A DNA stretch of 64,000 bases from Petunia secreta (taxonomy: Eukaryota > Streptophyta > Magnoliopsida > Solanales > Solanaceae). Shown here piece by piece: positions 43,706 to 55,287 of this stretch. Positions within the stretch are counted from its first letter, which is position 1. Each line of letters begins with the position of its first letter. The DNA is taken from NCBI GenBank assembly GCA_029990175.1, contig JARKIP010000010.1, forward strand, positions 42,278,001 to 42,342,000, in the 5' to 3' direction. Below the pieces are notes generated by a model. That model was not told the DNA's origin and did not search any database. It saw nothing but the letters and a program-made list of their open reading frames with translations. Both the position numbers and the translations under genes were made by a program.

Positions 43706-45570
43706 ATGACAAATGAACACAACATTGATGCTACCACCGCTTTGTATGGTCAACAACAACTTAATCCCAATGGCGGGGTTCATGTTCCAGCGACTGATGA
43801 AGCGGTCGGTGAATCAATCCAGCACGAGCAAGATCCGCCTCACGACCACGTTCCTACGGGTTCACGGTTGAACGCGCCTCAAGGACATCGACCCGGAAAG
43901 GAACCCGCAGTTGATGGAATATTTGAGGAGAGATGATGCGCAGTTTGAGATGATACATAAACAGTTGGAGATTCTGTCTTGTTCTATCAGAAATGGAGCG
44001 CCTACCTCCCCGATCACACCCCTCGCAAGCATTCCGACTTCGATTCCTCAGGGCGCCGTAACAGGGGGCTTGCAGTAGGGGCTGGATCCAGAGGATCAGG
44101 TATGGCTGTCGTGGCTATGGGAGCTCTGGCCTCCGTCGTGACAGAAGCAAGAATGTTGGCTACAATGCAGACGTTGTTGAATGATACAGTGGAGAAGAAA
44201 TTCAATGAGATGAAATCGTTTATGGAGAAATTTCCAGGAGTTCCAAAATTAACGGACGGCGTCGCTAAGAAATCGATCTTAAAGCGTCCGTTTCCACCAA
44301 GTGCAGCCCCACTACCGATTCCCAAAACTTTCAAGTTACCGGAGGGTTTGAGGTAGGATGGAACCACAGATCTGAGGGACCATATCGACATGTTTTCAAT
44401 TGCAGTTCTGTCTAACGATTTGACTTCAGATGAGATCAACTCAGTCAGTTTGAACAAGTTCTGTGAAACGCTGAGGGGAGGAGCGTTGAAATGGCATTTG
44501 TAGTTGCCCGAAAATGGAATATCAGATTTCGATGATATGTCAGCTAAATTCATTCGAGCACACACTGGAGCTAAAAAGATAGAACTGAGAGTAGAGGATA
44601 TCTTGAACATTAAGCAACGTCCCGGTGAAACGATCAAACAGTTTTTAAAGCAGTTTAACGATAAAAAGATTAACATCCCAAATGTCGAGGAGTGGTGGGC
44701 TTGTTTGTCTTTTGCAAATAATCTGAGTAACGATTCAACGGAGGCATGTGCAAAGTTGAAAGATCGGTTGAGAGAGATCACTCCATGGACCTTTGATGAT
44801 TTGCATCGATAATGTGAACCAAAGATTAGGGCCGCGGAAGAGGAGTTGCAGTTGGCCCGATAAAATCATCGGTATGAGCGACCACCACCACTGAGAGTTG
44901 TGAATGATAGGCGAAACTACAGGAATAAACGATGGGAACCCTACAGTTTCCCTCGAATAGGAAGAAACAACCACGAAGCTGGTAGTTCGAGGAGTCAACC
45001 AAAGAAGGAACAGTCGGGTCCATCCTCGGCTCCAAGAGATCGACCACGACCTCCTAAAATGACAGAGTATAATTTTTGTGTGTCAGTGTCTAATCTACTG
45101 AATCATTGAGGGGAATGGGTGAGAAAGTGGTGAAATTCCCCAGCCGTATGAAGACGAATCCGAACACAAGGGATGAAAATTTATGGTGTGCATTTCATCA
45201 TAATTTTGGCCATACGACCGAAGAGTGTAAGGCATTACGATATGAGGTAGCCAGTTTGTTGGAAAAAGGACACTTGGTAGAACTCTTGACCGAAAGGGGG
45301 CAAAATAATTTTAACAAAAAGAAAGACGACGAGCCACCAAAACCTCCTGCTCCGAGGAAAATGGTGAACGTCATCACTGGAGGAGATGATGTTTATGGAG
45401 TAACTTATACCACAAAGAAATATGTAAAGGTTTCGTTTACACGAGACAAGAGGACACGAGACGATATGAATGATGAGATCGTGTTCGGGGATTTCGACTT
45501 CGACGAAAGGATTCATCCCCATCGTGATGCCTTATTAGTCACAATGAGAGTTGATGATGCTGATGTAAGA
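43706..45570 (+). pseudogene. gag: Tat gag, broken
   Basis: The start MTNEHNIDATTALYGQQQLN leads into a Pro/His-rich leader. Frames at 43979-44356 (EKKFNEMKSFMEKFPGVP ... PKTFKLPEGLR) and 44504-44812 (DDMSAKFIRAHTGAKKIELR, IKQRPGETIKQFLKQFND, WTFDDLH) carry the retrotransposon gag core. An Arg-rich linker precedes a knuckle-like CAFHHNFGHTTEEC near 45189 (CX2HX4HX4C, so Cys 2 is replaced by His). At least four frame changes or stops break it. Confidence 0.88.
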
Positions 45571-45920
45571 AGAGTGTTGGTCGATGCTGTAGTTTGGTCA
45601 ACATAATTCATAAGATCGTACCTCGATTGACAGTCTTGTCGGGGTTCAACAATTTGAGTGAAGTAACCATTGGGGAAATTACGATAAAAACATACGCGAA
45701 AGGCGTCGAAAATGATACTTTGTTCCAAGTGATGAAAGGAGATATGGCTTACAACGTGATACTTGGTCGACCATGGATCCATGCTATGAGGGCTGTTCCA
45801 TCGACCTTGTATCAAGTTGTGAAATTTCCCACTCCATGGGGAGTGCGCGAAATTAGAGGTGAAGAGCAGACTTCTCGAGAATGTTACTCAATGGCCGTCA
45901 ATGATGGCGCTAAGAAGTAG
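45571..45920 (+). pseudogene. Tat protease region, broken
   Basis: The region VRRVLVDAVVWST is where an active-site Asp-Ser/Thr-Gly would lie; here it reads DAVV/ST with a frame break. Downstream YNVILGRPWIHAMRAVPSTL and QVVKFPTPWGVREIRGEE are the standard Tat second protease motif and linker. The active site appears destroyed. Confidence 0.8.
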
Positions 45921-45941
45921 CAATCACAGTTACTGGAATCT

Positions 45942-47450
45942 GTGGTCGAAGACGATGAAATGGAGCCAAGTCCAACGGGTAAGGACTTCGCCACGATTAT
46001 GGCATGCGTTAGGGAACCGAACAAACAGAAAGCAGGAGATTCTACAATAGAGGAGTTGGATGAAGTAGTGTTATTCGATGATAAGCCGGATCAGAAAGTA
46101 TATGTCGGGGCGGAATTAGATCCTGAAACGAAGACAAAAATCATATCTTTTCTCAAGGATAACTCTTATTGTTTTGCTTGGTCCCATGCGGACATGATAG
46201 GAATCGATCCTAAAGTTGCTACGCATAAGTTAAACGTCGATCCAAAACATCGGCCGGTGAAGCAAAAGAAGCGACTGAATGGTGGTTTCAAAGGAAAGTT
46301 ATCAATGATGAAGTAGACAAGTTGTTGACGAATGGATTCATCAAGGAAGTTCAGTATTCGGAGTGGTTTGCAAACATTGTCATCGTACCGTAGAAGAATG
46401 GAAAGTGGAGAGTGTGCGTCGATTACACCGATCTTAACAAAGCTTGCCCGAAAGACTCATTCATTTTTCCTCACATCGATAGGCTGATCGATTCGACGGC
46501 AGGACACGAATTGTTAAGTTTTTTGGATGCCTATTCAGGCTACAATTAGATTTTGATGGACCCAGAGGATCAAGAAAAGACTTCTTTTATCACAGACATG
46601 CGGACTTACTGTTATACGGTCATGCCCTTCGGTCAAAAAAACGTAGGGGCTACCTATCAACGGTTGGTTACCACCATGTTTAAGGATTTGATTGGGAAAA
46701 CGATGGAAGTTAAACATTGATGACATGTTGGTTAAGTCGTTGGAAAGGAAGGATCATTTGGATCATTTGAAAGAAACGTTTACGATATTGAGGCAGTTCA
46801 ACATGAGGCTGAACCCGGAGAAATGTGCGTTTATGGCCGGATCCGGCATGTTCTTGTGATTCATCGTGTCGCAGAGAGGGATCGAAGCAATCCGGACAAA
46901 ATCAAAGCGGTAGAGAGCATACCCAAAGAGTTGACAGGTGATGGAAGTTCAGAAGCTGACCGGTCGAGTAGCCTATCTCAGCAGGTTCATCTCAAGGTCA
47001 TCTTAACGATGTCACAAATTCTTTTCAGTGCTAAGGAAGAAAACTAGCTTTGATTGGACACCGGAATGCAAATAAGCCCTCAAAGAGTTGAAGTAGTGCT
47101 TGCCAAATCCTCCATTGCTTTCAAAGCTGCTCGAAGGAGAAGTGTTGTTGATATACTTGGCTATTTCCGAAGTAGCTGTGAGCGCTGTCCTCATTCGCGA
47201 GGACGGAGGTAACTAATTTTCTACTTATTATGTTAGCAACACATTACTTGATGCGCAAACAAGATATCCACACTTAGAAAAACTTTCACTCGCACTAGTT
47301 ACAGCAGCACGAAAACTAAGACCATATTATCAATGTCATGTTATATCTGTCATAACTACCTTTCCTTTACGAAGTATTTTACATCGGTCGGATCTCTCCG
47401 GACGATTGATGAAATGGGCGGTCAAGCTGAGTGAGTACGATATCACTTAC
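45942..47450 (+). pseudogene. pol: Tat reverse transcriptase and RNase H, broken
   Basis: The N-terminal part is FAWSHADMIGIDPKVATHKL, then frame and stop interruptions. The fingers and palm are readable as GKWRVCVDYTDLNKACPKDS, LSFLDAYSGYN and PEDQEKTSFITD, and the catalytic pair occurs in IDDMLVKSLERKDHL with a frame slip just before it. The RNase H tail (LEKLSLAL, RPYYQCHV, RLMKWAVKLSEYDITYQPRT) is split over frames at 47260-47460. The many stops and indels exclude function. Confidence 0.88.
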
Positions 47451-47549
47451 CAGCCTCGCACCGCCATCAAATCACAAGTTTTGGCTGATTTTGTAGCAGA
47501 TCTTAGCGCTAACATCTTTCTGAAGGCAAAAAAGGAAGAACTTATGATA

Positions 47550-47960
47550 ATGGATCCAAACCCCAGAATCTGGATGATGTATACCGATGGAGCTTCGAAC
47601 GTGAAAGGAACTGGCCTCAGAGTCTTGCTGATAGCACCAACTGGTGAAAAACTAAGGTATGCGATCAAACTACATGCCAAAACTAACAACGAGGCCGAAA
47701 ATGAGTCCCTTGCTGCAGGTCTAAAGATTGCGAAGGATTTGAAATTCGAGCGGTTGGGCATCAAAAGTGATTCCCAACTAGTGGTTAGCTAAATCCAAGG
47801 AGATTTTAGCATTCGGGACACAAGGATGCAGCAATTGCTCAACAAGGTACAAAATCTTTTAGCTTCTGTTTAGGAGTGGAAGATAGCTCAAATCCCGAGG
47901 GAAGAGAACATCGAGGCAGATGCCTCTGCTAAACTCGGTTCTGCAGCAGCCATCGAGAGA
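47550..47960 (+). pseudogene. Second (archaeal-type) RNase H of the Tat element
   Basis: WMMYTDGASNVKGTGLRVLL starts the domain (first Asp), NNEAENESLAAGLKIAKDL supplies the Glu, and LGIKSDSQLVVS the second Asp, so the acidic triad is visible. A stop follows at 47790. A second RNase H between the first RNase H and integrase is a known hallmark of Tat-lineage elements. Confidence 0.85.
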
Positions 47961-48071
47961 GAACTCGATGAAACAGTTGTTCACTTGTTCGAATCTCCAC
48001 TCTTTCGGAGCATCAAAGAGGTAAACAATATTAATCATACTTGGGATTAGAGAAACAAATATTTTTCCTAT

Positions 48072-49290
48072 TTGAAGGCAGGTGTTCTACCCGAAGATAA
48101 AAAAGCTGCCCGATCACTCAAAGCTAAAGCGGCCAGATATTGCCTTTTGGACAACCAACTCTATAAGCGAATGTTCAATGGCCCTTTAGCAAAGTGTGTT
48201 GGGCCAGATGGCACGAGTTACGTGTTGAGGGAAGTTCACGAAGGCGAATGTGGCAATCATTCTGGTAGAAAGTCGTTGGTACGAAAGCTAATCAGTGCTG
48301 GATATTATTGGCCAACGATGGGAGAAGATGCAAAGGACTTCCTTCGAAAGTGTGACAAGTGTCAAAAATATGGCAACCTCATTCATCAACAAGCAGAGCC
48401 CCTTCATTCGGTCACGTCACCATGGCCGTTCATGAAGTGGGGGGTGGATTTGGTCGAGCCGCTTCCAATAGGACCCGGTGGGGTAAAGTTTATCTTAATT
48501 TTAACAGATTATTTTTCTAAATAGGTAGAAGCAATTCCCTTGGCTAAAATCCGTGAACAGCAAGTTATCAAGTTCGTTCATCAGAATATCATTTGCTGTT
48601 TTGGGATATCGAAGGAAATCACCTGTGACAAGGAGAAACAATTTGTTGGGAAACGAATTACAGTTTTCTTTGAAAAATGGGGAATTAAGAGGATTGCATC
48701 GACCCCATATCACCCAAGCGCAAACGGACAAGCTGGGTCTTAAAATAAAATAATAATAGAGTACTTAAAGAAACGAATGGATGAATCAAAGGCCAATTGG
48801 CCGGATGAACTCCCAGGTGCATTGTGGGCTCATCGAACCACGGTGAAAAATAACACTGGTGAAACTCCATTTTCACTTGTCTACAGAGCAGAGACTTTGA
48901 TTCCGGTCGAAGTGGGTTAACCAAGTCAGCGGTTTGCACATTCAACCGATGAATCAAATAACGAGCAATGTTAGTAGAATTGGACCTGGTCGAAGGCAAA
49001 AGGGATCTAGCCTTGGTTCGAATACAGGTACAAAAACAAAGGGCAGAAAACTATCTCAACAAAAAACTCAAGTGCAGAAGTTTCAACGTAGGTGACTATT
49101 TCTTGAAGATAAGGCGACCAAAAAAAGATGAACCTAACGATGGCAATTTGGGATAAAATTGGGAGGGACCCTATCGGGTCAAGGCAGTGGTCGGAAAGGT
49201 CTCGTATCAGCTCGAAACAGTAGACTCAAAACCAGTCGACTTTACTTGGAACATCACACAATTGAAGAAGTATTATTTCTGAAAACGCCA
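48072..49290 (+). pseudogene. Tat integrase, broken, catalytic Glu lost
   Basis: The zinc-binding domain is intact in form (VHEGECGNHSGRKSLVRKLI ... CDKCQKYGN). The core has WGVDLVEPLPIGPGG (first Asp), a stop after ILTDYFSK, then KEITCDKEKQFVGKR (second Asp). The third catalytic position reads ANGQAGS where the family has NGQAE, so Glu is replaced by Gly by a single base change. Further frames cover LPGALWAHRTTVKNNTGETP-type text and a C-terminal KWEGPYRV-like segment near 49165. Confidence 0.9.
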
Positions 49291-50430
49291 CGGTATTGTA
49301 TGACCGAATTTTACTTTTCTTTACATAAATTTCATTTTCCCTCTATCGGGCACATTTGATTATTGATTATTTGGTACTAACACTTTTAGATTATAGGCAT
49401 AGTTGGAATTGAATGATGATAAACATCACCCACGATACTTGAGCTTGAAACGCTCCAATCGGGGTCGATAAGTCTGACGAATACTCTAACATGGTCTTCA
49501 TCTTTAACGCTTCTCCCTGTTGTTTCTTTCTTTCAAAGAATTCGTTTCAGATATCGAAAATCAAAGTCCAGTGTTCGATTGCTCATACTTCACACCCAAA
49601 CACTGGGGGATGGAGGTAGTAAGATAATCGCGCACTCAAGGACTGGGGACTTCCCAGAAACCGGGACTTATTTCGCAAATGAAGACGAGATTGTTTGAAG
49701 GCGAAACCGGGGACTCGTTCGAGTTCGATGAAAAGGCTCAAGCCCCAATGTTTTCACTCAAACTGGGGACTCGTTCGAATTCGATGAAAAGACTCGAGCC
49801 TCAATGTTTTCACTCACATTGGAGACTGTTCATTTAGATAAGAGATGCAATATATAAACAATCTATTAGCGATCAAAGAATCACTTTAAGTATCAGCGCC
49901 TTTGAACAGCCACATTATGTAATCAGTCGAATTAGTTGATCGAATCATGTATCACGCACCCGACAACGGCCAATACTTCAATGAAATACAACACTTATGT
50001 CATACCATCTTATTGATTTTTACAACACTTTTGTCATTTTGTGCTATCGATCTTTACACTTGAATTTTATAATTTCAATTTCTGACAAAGTGTTCAATCG
50101 CAAATTTCTAAACTTGAAATGTTCGAAGAGTGCATTACGTGAAAATGAGACGTCCTTCTTCACTACGCGCTAAGTACATTGGGCCCCAATCATTTCATCT
50201 TTTTGCGTCAACTATTGCTAAAACATTAAAAATCGAACGGTCGAATCAACTTGTCTTTCCAAGAACCCAAGACAAAATTCTATCTTCGAAAAATGATACT
50301 GGAAGGGATAAAAGGAAATTCATAATACATAATTCATTCATTCGAATAAAATATTTACATTAATCGGCAAAATGGCTGCATCGTTTCTAAACAAAAAACG
50401 ACCAAACTACTGATCGAAAAAACGAAAACA
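49291..50430 (+). other. Spacer between Tat integrase and the antisense gene
   Basis: No sense gene. A 56-bp unit (GGGGACTCGTTCGAGTTCGA core) is tandemly repeated at 49709-49764 and 49765-49820, with traces on both sides. Confidence 0.7.
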
Positions 50431-50438
50431 AAAGCAAA

Positions 50439-53137
50439 ATGGACCGAGTTATGGTTCATTCATCGTCTCTATCAGAGCCTTCATTGGAGCAGCTTAGGGA
50501 AAGGCCGAGATCTTCACGAGCAAGCCTTACAATGGCTGTAGCTTCGTCCAATTCGGTAGGAATTCGACACTGCGATCGAGCATCTCCCTTAGCACATCAC
50601 GTCTCGACTAAGCAAGGATCAAATCCTTCCTCTTCTCAAATTCTCCCTTGAGGTCGTGCCTCAGGCTGATCGATTCCCATTGAAGAACCCAATTTCTCTC
50701 TGTTAAGCTGTTGACTTGAGCAATTAGGTCTTCATTGCTCCTACGGAGAGTTTGAAGTTCTTCAGATGCTCTGACAAGTTCTTGATCTCTGCTCTCCAAG
50801 ACAGAGCTGAATTCGGCACACTTGATTTCCATATTACCTCGTGCTGACTGAGCTGTTCATTCAAGGCTTGAATATGAGATTCCAACTCAGATTCACGAAG
50901 AGCGTGTTCCTTCGTGTTCTTATCAAAATTAGCTGCAACCTCAGCGTGCTCAGCCTACAAAGCCTTCAACTTTCTCTGCCACTCCTCCCCTGCCGAAGTA
51001 AGCTGGGCAATTTGATTGTTCAGAACCTTGGCCCCATCTTGGAGTTGGCGAATTCGATCAACTGTTTCGATCGCCATTATTGTATTCTGAAAGCAAACCA
51101 TAGTTGGATTTAATAAGTGAGCTATATTCAAAAGAAATAAAAAGAATAAATGGTCAAGGGAGATTACCCTGAAACCAGCAAAAGCAATTTGTGAGGGGAG
51201 ACTTAAATCGCTGTGCACATTCAACTCGGCTTGCTCCATTGGGCCCATCAGCTCGAAGAGATAGTCAGAAAGGCGCTTTGGACATCTGAGCAGATCGACG
51301 TTGCGAGGCATGTCCACTGTAACTGATCTGTCGCCCAATTCTTCGGATTTGCCCAAAGCGGCGAAGGCTACAGCATCCTCACCTCGAGAAAGAGAGACTA
51401 TTGGGTCAGCATGATCCACAACGAAAAATGATAAACCATTACTTTCATCGTATTTGGACTTCGTTGTGGCCATTAGCCGATCTAGAGTTGACATCTTTCC
51501 TTTTATCAGGTCCCTCTCCTCGAGGCTTTGATCCATCACCTCGATCATTATTTCCTCGATTCCAGGGACAATACCTAAGGAAACAATGGAACCATCTCTG
51601 CTAGGAAGACCTCTATATCCGAAAGTAACCTCCAGACCTTCGGCTATTGGAGACAAGTGAAAACCTTCGCCTCCAAGATCAGCTGAAAGGTCTTCAACTT
51701 GTTCAGCTGCTTTGAGTTGAATGGCCGTCTCTTGAAGCCTCTCCTTCACCGGCTTCTTGGGGTGCCTTATTAATCGATCAGACCCCGATTCTTCTCCCGT
51801 CTCATCATCAAGGACGACACAGACCGGAGTTGCTCCTTCAGTAGCCTTTGCCGCTGCAACAGTCGAAGTCACCCCAGCAATCACGTCCTCGACAGATTGG
51901 GGTTTTGTCGATGAGCTACCTCCTACTCTTTTCCCATAGTCCTTGTAAGGTACTTGCTCTTTATATCCTTGAAGGATTTCTTTTTCTTCTTTCGAGGGAG
52001 AATGTCGTCGACTTTTTCTTCCTCCTCGACGTCGTCTTCTTCGTCACTGGGCTCCCCTCCAGCGCCCGTAATGCCTACAAAAACTCATATTAGTAGAAGG
52101 AATAAATCAAATAACAGTTTTGAAGGATCGAAGCATACCATGGTTTTTGGCCTTCAATGTAAACAAAGCCGCAATCGGCTTCCACGCCCTTTCATCGTTG
52201 CTTGTCTTGTCCAAGTCTTTTATCAACCATTGTTCGATATCGGGAACTAGATCGAACAAAACTTTATCGGCTGAAGGTACAAAAATACAACGCTTTAGGA
52301 GATTGGATAAATTTCAAAGAGAACAAAATGATCAAGTACTTAAGAGTTCGATTCCACGTGCTAGGAGGTGGTTTTTCTCCGGGGGCAGTCAACTGACCCG
52401 TAGGGATAAAAACAAAACGTTGATCCCATCCTCGGTGATCACCGTCATTATCAGAGATCAAAGCCCTTTGACCTCGTTTGACAAGAATAATTACCCCCGC
52501 TTTGTAGACACGAGGGGAATAAATGTTGAGGATGTGGCGAAGTATCAACTCTACTTCCACCTTCTTTGCAATAAAACGCAATATCACCACCATTCTCCAT
52601 ATCAACAGAGAAAGCTGTCCAACACACACATTATACATTCGACAAAACTCTTCGATAAGAGGGTCGATCGGAAGAGTGAAGCTGATTGTAAATGGATAAG
52701 TCAACACCACCGAATGACTTTTGTGGTGAGTGGCCAATGTGGACTTTCTCGGAGGGTATACTACATCGACCGTATCTGCTTTCCAGCCACAATCCTCCCG
52801 AACTCTTGACATCGTGTCGGGAATAATTGCACTATATACATAATCAATGAGGATGTTCTTCTTATTCTTCATTTCTGCGTCATTTTGGACATTGACCTTG
52901 CAATCATTGTTGAAAGTAAAATTTCTTCGGAAGAATCTCCGAATACAGCTTTTTGGGGCCAAAATCCTTTGGTTTTCTTTCTTTCCGCTTTTTTCCCTTC
53001 TTATCTTCAGAAGGGCCGGCGGCGGTGGCTACTTGTTCCACCACCGCGACAGACTGCGGTAGTGCTACGGCGGCAGGAGCAGTGGAAGCAGTGATGTCGG
53101 CAATATCTTGAGCAGATGAAGTAGAAATTTTGAGCAA
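50439..53137 (-). pseudogene. Antisense spliced gene in the Tat element, product unknown
   Basis: Minus strand. The start at 53137 reads MLKISTSSAQDIADITASTA, then a Lys-rich KKGKKRKERKPKDFG patch. The next frame (52962-52264) has DPLIEEFCRMYNVCVGQLSL and YSPRVYKAGVIILVKRGQRA, a globular segment resembling the plant mobile-type domain of Tat antisense ORFs. Introns are visible: 52271-52339 (GTACTTG...TTCAG, but the phase no longer fits), 52075-52138 (GTATGCTT...TTGTAG, phase correct) and 51087-51167 (GTAATCTCC...TTTCAG). After the second intron comes an acidic/basic stretch (EEDDVEEEEKVDD, then KKKKKS). A one-base shift near 51920 leads to the 51884-50955 frame, and a coiled-coil tail ends near 50608. 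Its role in the element is unknown. It is degenerate here. Confidence 0.7.
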
Positions 53138-53477
53138 GCTTAACTTGATATTTGAACAAACTTAAGGATTTTCAGAAAAATCAAAGCGGCGGATTTGCAG
53201 CAAGAGTTTGAAGAACACGGCAAGAACTTTAGAGAAGTGGTTTGAAAAAGTTGGAAAGTTTGAAAATTTGGTTTGAAGTCAATATTTATAAGGCAAAGAG
53301 TCATCATTGCCTCGGTAATCGATGAAAACTGCCGTCTGCACGATGCCTGACACGTGCAGTGATGGGAAGTTGAAATGACGGTTTGACGTTTCAAAATAAA
53401 GGGCCACAAATGCTCCACACATTTTCCCGCCTAAAGTTTCAAGCCACTTGCCAAGTTTTTCAAACACACGCTTGGCA

Positions 53478-53492
53478 AGTGGGGGGACTATC
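53478..53492 (+). promoter_or_regulatory. Tat polypurine tract
   Basis: AAGTGGGGGGACTATC-type text immediately before the 3' LTR. Confidence 0.75.
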
Positions 53493-54688
53493 TGTATTGG
53501 TCGGATTTTGTCCGATCACGCAAGTGACACGTGGCTAACTACTTGGCAAGATAAGAGCGATTATTAAAGACAGCATAAATCGAGATCGGAGTGGGATAGC
53601 ATTGATCGATAGAGTGTGATCGATTGAATGGAATCATGACCAGAAGATTTCAAAGACAGTTGCTTTGCCAGATAATGATGATTGATCTTATCCTGCTTTT
53701 GTAGGAACGGATTTAGCGGATAAACGTGGGCAACTACTGTTGCGTAACTGATGGAGAGACGTGAGAGAGTGGAGTCCTTCTAGGATTGGAGACTCCACAT
53801 TTCTCGTTCTATAAATATTTTCCCCATTTGTGAGCTTACATTCTACTGAACAAAGCAACCCCCTTTCAATTTTACTGCCATATCTTAGCCATTACTATCA
53901 TCACGCCGCCATTATAATCATTGTATTAGTGCAAATTGCTGCTTGGTTCAATTCTGAAGGAGGATTCTTCTCTTTTAGCGAAGCGCCAACCTTCGATCAA
54001 TCAATACAATAAGCCTTACTGCTTTCATTTATTGTTTTATTATTTGTTCTATCATTTTCTTGTGTTTTTATTGTTTGACGCATTTGTTTATCATCATCGA
54101 TCTTATTAATTACTTGTCATCGCTTTGATCATAACACTGGTTTAGGAAGATTTCTGTGCAATCCATAAATCATAACTTCATCGTTTTAACTAAGCATACC
54201 GTCAATTAAATCGTACTACTTTGCTCGTTTATTATTGTTGTCGTCGTAGTTCCATCGTAACATCTTTCGTCAAATTCTTATTTAAAATCGTTTACTTAAT
54301 ACGGAATCGTCTGATAGTTAAGCACATGTTTGATAAATCAATAGCCGCTTATCTTGTTCGTAATTAATTGGTTCGCAATCATCAAGAATCAGTCATTTAT
54401 AGTTAAATAGTCACATCATCGTAATCGATAAACCTGTTGCTTGTCTTCACTTATTCGATCATACCTGTCTTCGAATTGAACTTGTTATATCGTGTACTGT
54501 TGAATTTATTTTCATATGTTCTATCGAATCTGCTGTTTGCACGTTATCTTCGGTGGCATTTGTTAAATCGATCACTTGTCAATGTAAATCGCTTATCAAC
54601 CGGTCGAATCAAGATATAAACGGTCGCCTAAGACTCAACTAAATATAAATTTAATTGTAATACCTGAAATCAGTTTTTAGGATATACA
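53493..54688 (+). repeat. Tat 3' LTR
   Basis: 1196 bp, starting TGTATTGG and ending GATATACA. TATAAATATT at 53810 is an intact TATA box, while the 5' LTR copy has lost a base. The AAATG duplication follows at 54689. Confidence 0.95.
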
Positions 54689-54788
54689 AAATGCGCATTT
54701 GATCCACTGTTATAGATGAGTCTCATAATTAAGTACAACAAGAAGATGCACAAATTAAGAAGAAATTAATAGGAGGTTAGGCTTGTAC

Positions 54789-55035
54789 TTAATCCCTGTC
54801 TATGTTGGCGAAGAAATGGAGAGATTTGTTATTAGCGCTGTTACTCAATCATCCGATTTTTATGCGACTTCTTAATAAATCTGCACAAGAGTACGGGTAT
54901 GAGCAGATAGGCGTTCTACGTATCCTTTGCCATGTTATCGTCTTTGAACGCGTTCTTGAGGCTCAACGAATCAGCGACCATTCTCCTGACTTTCACGATC
55001 TTCTCACTAAACTTTTCGATGTGATTGGAATTTGA
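54789..55035 (+). pseudogene. SAUR pseudogene, 5'-truncated and frameshifted
   Basis: The frame from 54789 reads LIPVYVGEEMERFVISA, matching the intact SAUR at 10.7 kb. A deletion of two bases near 54840 (GCTGTTACTC against GCTGAGCTACTC) moves the rest into the 54802 frame: LLNHPIFMRLLNKSAQEYGY, GVLRILCHVIVFERVLEAQR, ending TGA at 55035. The variable N-terminal leader and start codon are missing. It is clearly the closest relative of the 10.7-kb gene in the window. Confidence 0.9.
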
Positions 55036-55278
55036 ATTTCTATTTGCTGTTGATAAATAGTGGGAATGGCTGTTAGGTACAGCCGTACAGGCATAGAGCA
55101 GATGTTTGACTTCCTCTTAGTTAGAATATGTTTTTCCTTTTCACTTTTATAGTGATGTATAAATACATTGTACTGTTTAAGGAAATAATTGACGATCGGA
55201 GGATTATAGAAAAACAAATGGATCCACAGTTTACATTTGCATAAGAATTATCAAATGTGTATAAGTAAGTTGTCTAGA
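55036..55278. other. 3' flank of the SAUR pseudogene
   Basis: AT-rich sequence; nothing recognised. Confidence 0.5.
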
Positions 55279-55287
55279 ATAAATAAG

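Larger units (their letters stand above)
42415..54688 (+). mobile_element. Tat-lineage Ty3-gypsy retrotransposon with antisense gene
   Basis: The element is 12,274 bp, bounded by a perfect 5-bp target duplication AAATG (42410-42414 and 54689-54693). Its order is LTR, primer-binding site TGGCGCCCACCGTGGGG, gag, protease, RT, RNase H, a second archaeal-type RNase H, integrase, a spacer, a minus-strand spliced gene, polypurine tract, LTR. Dual RNase H and an antisense extra ORF are known features of the Tat/Retand group. It is heavily mutated; the two LTRs differ at roughly one in eleven positions in their first 155 bp, so it is an old insertion. Confidence 0.95.

Noticed and set aside
44014..44781. 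255-residue minus-strand ORF opposite Tat gag
   Set aside because: It overlaps well-supported gag core frames and has no domain; a shadow frame.
52120..52809. 229-residue plus-strand ORF in the Tat antisense region
   Set aside because: The minus strand carries splice-joined frames with better composition over the same interval; the plus frame is a shadow.
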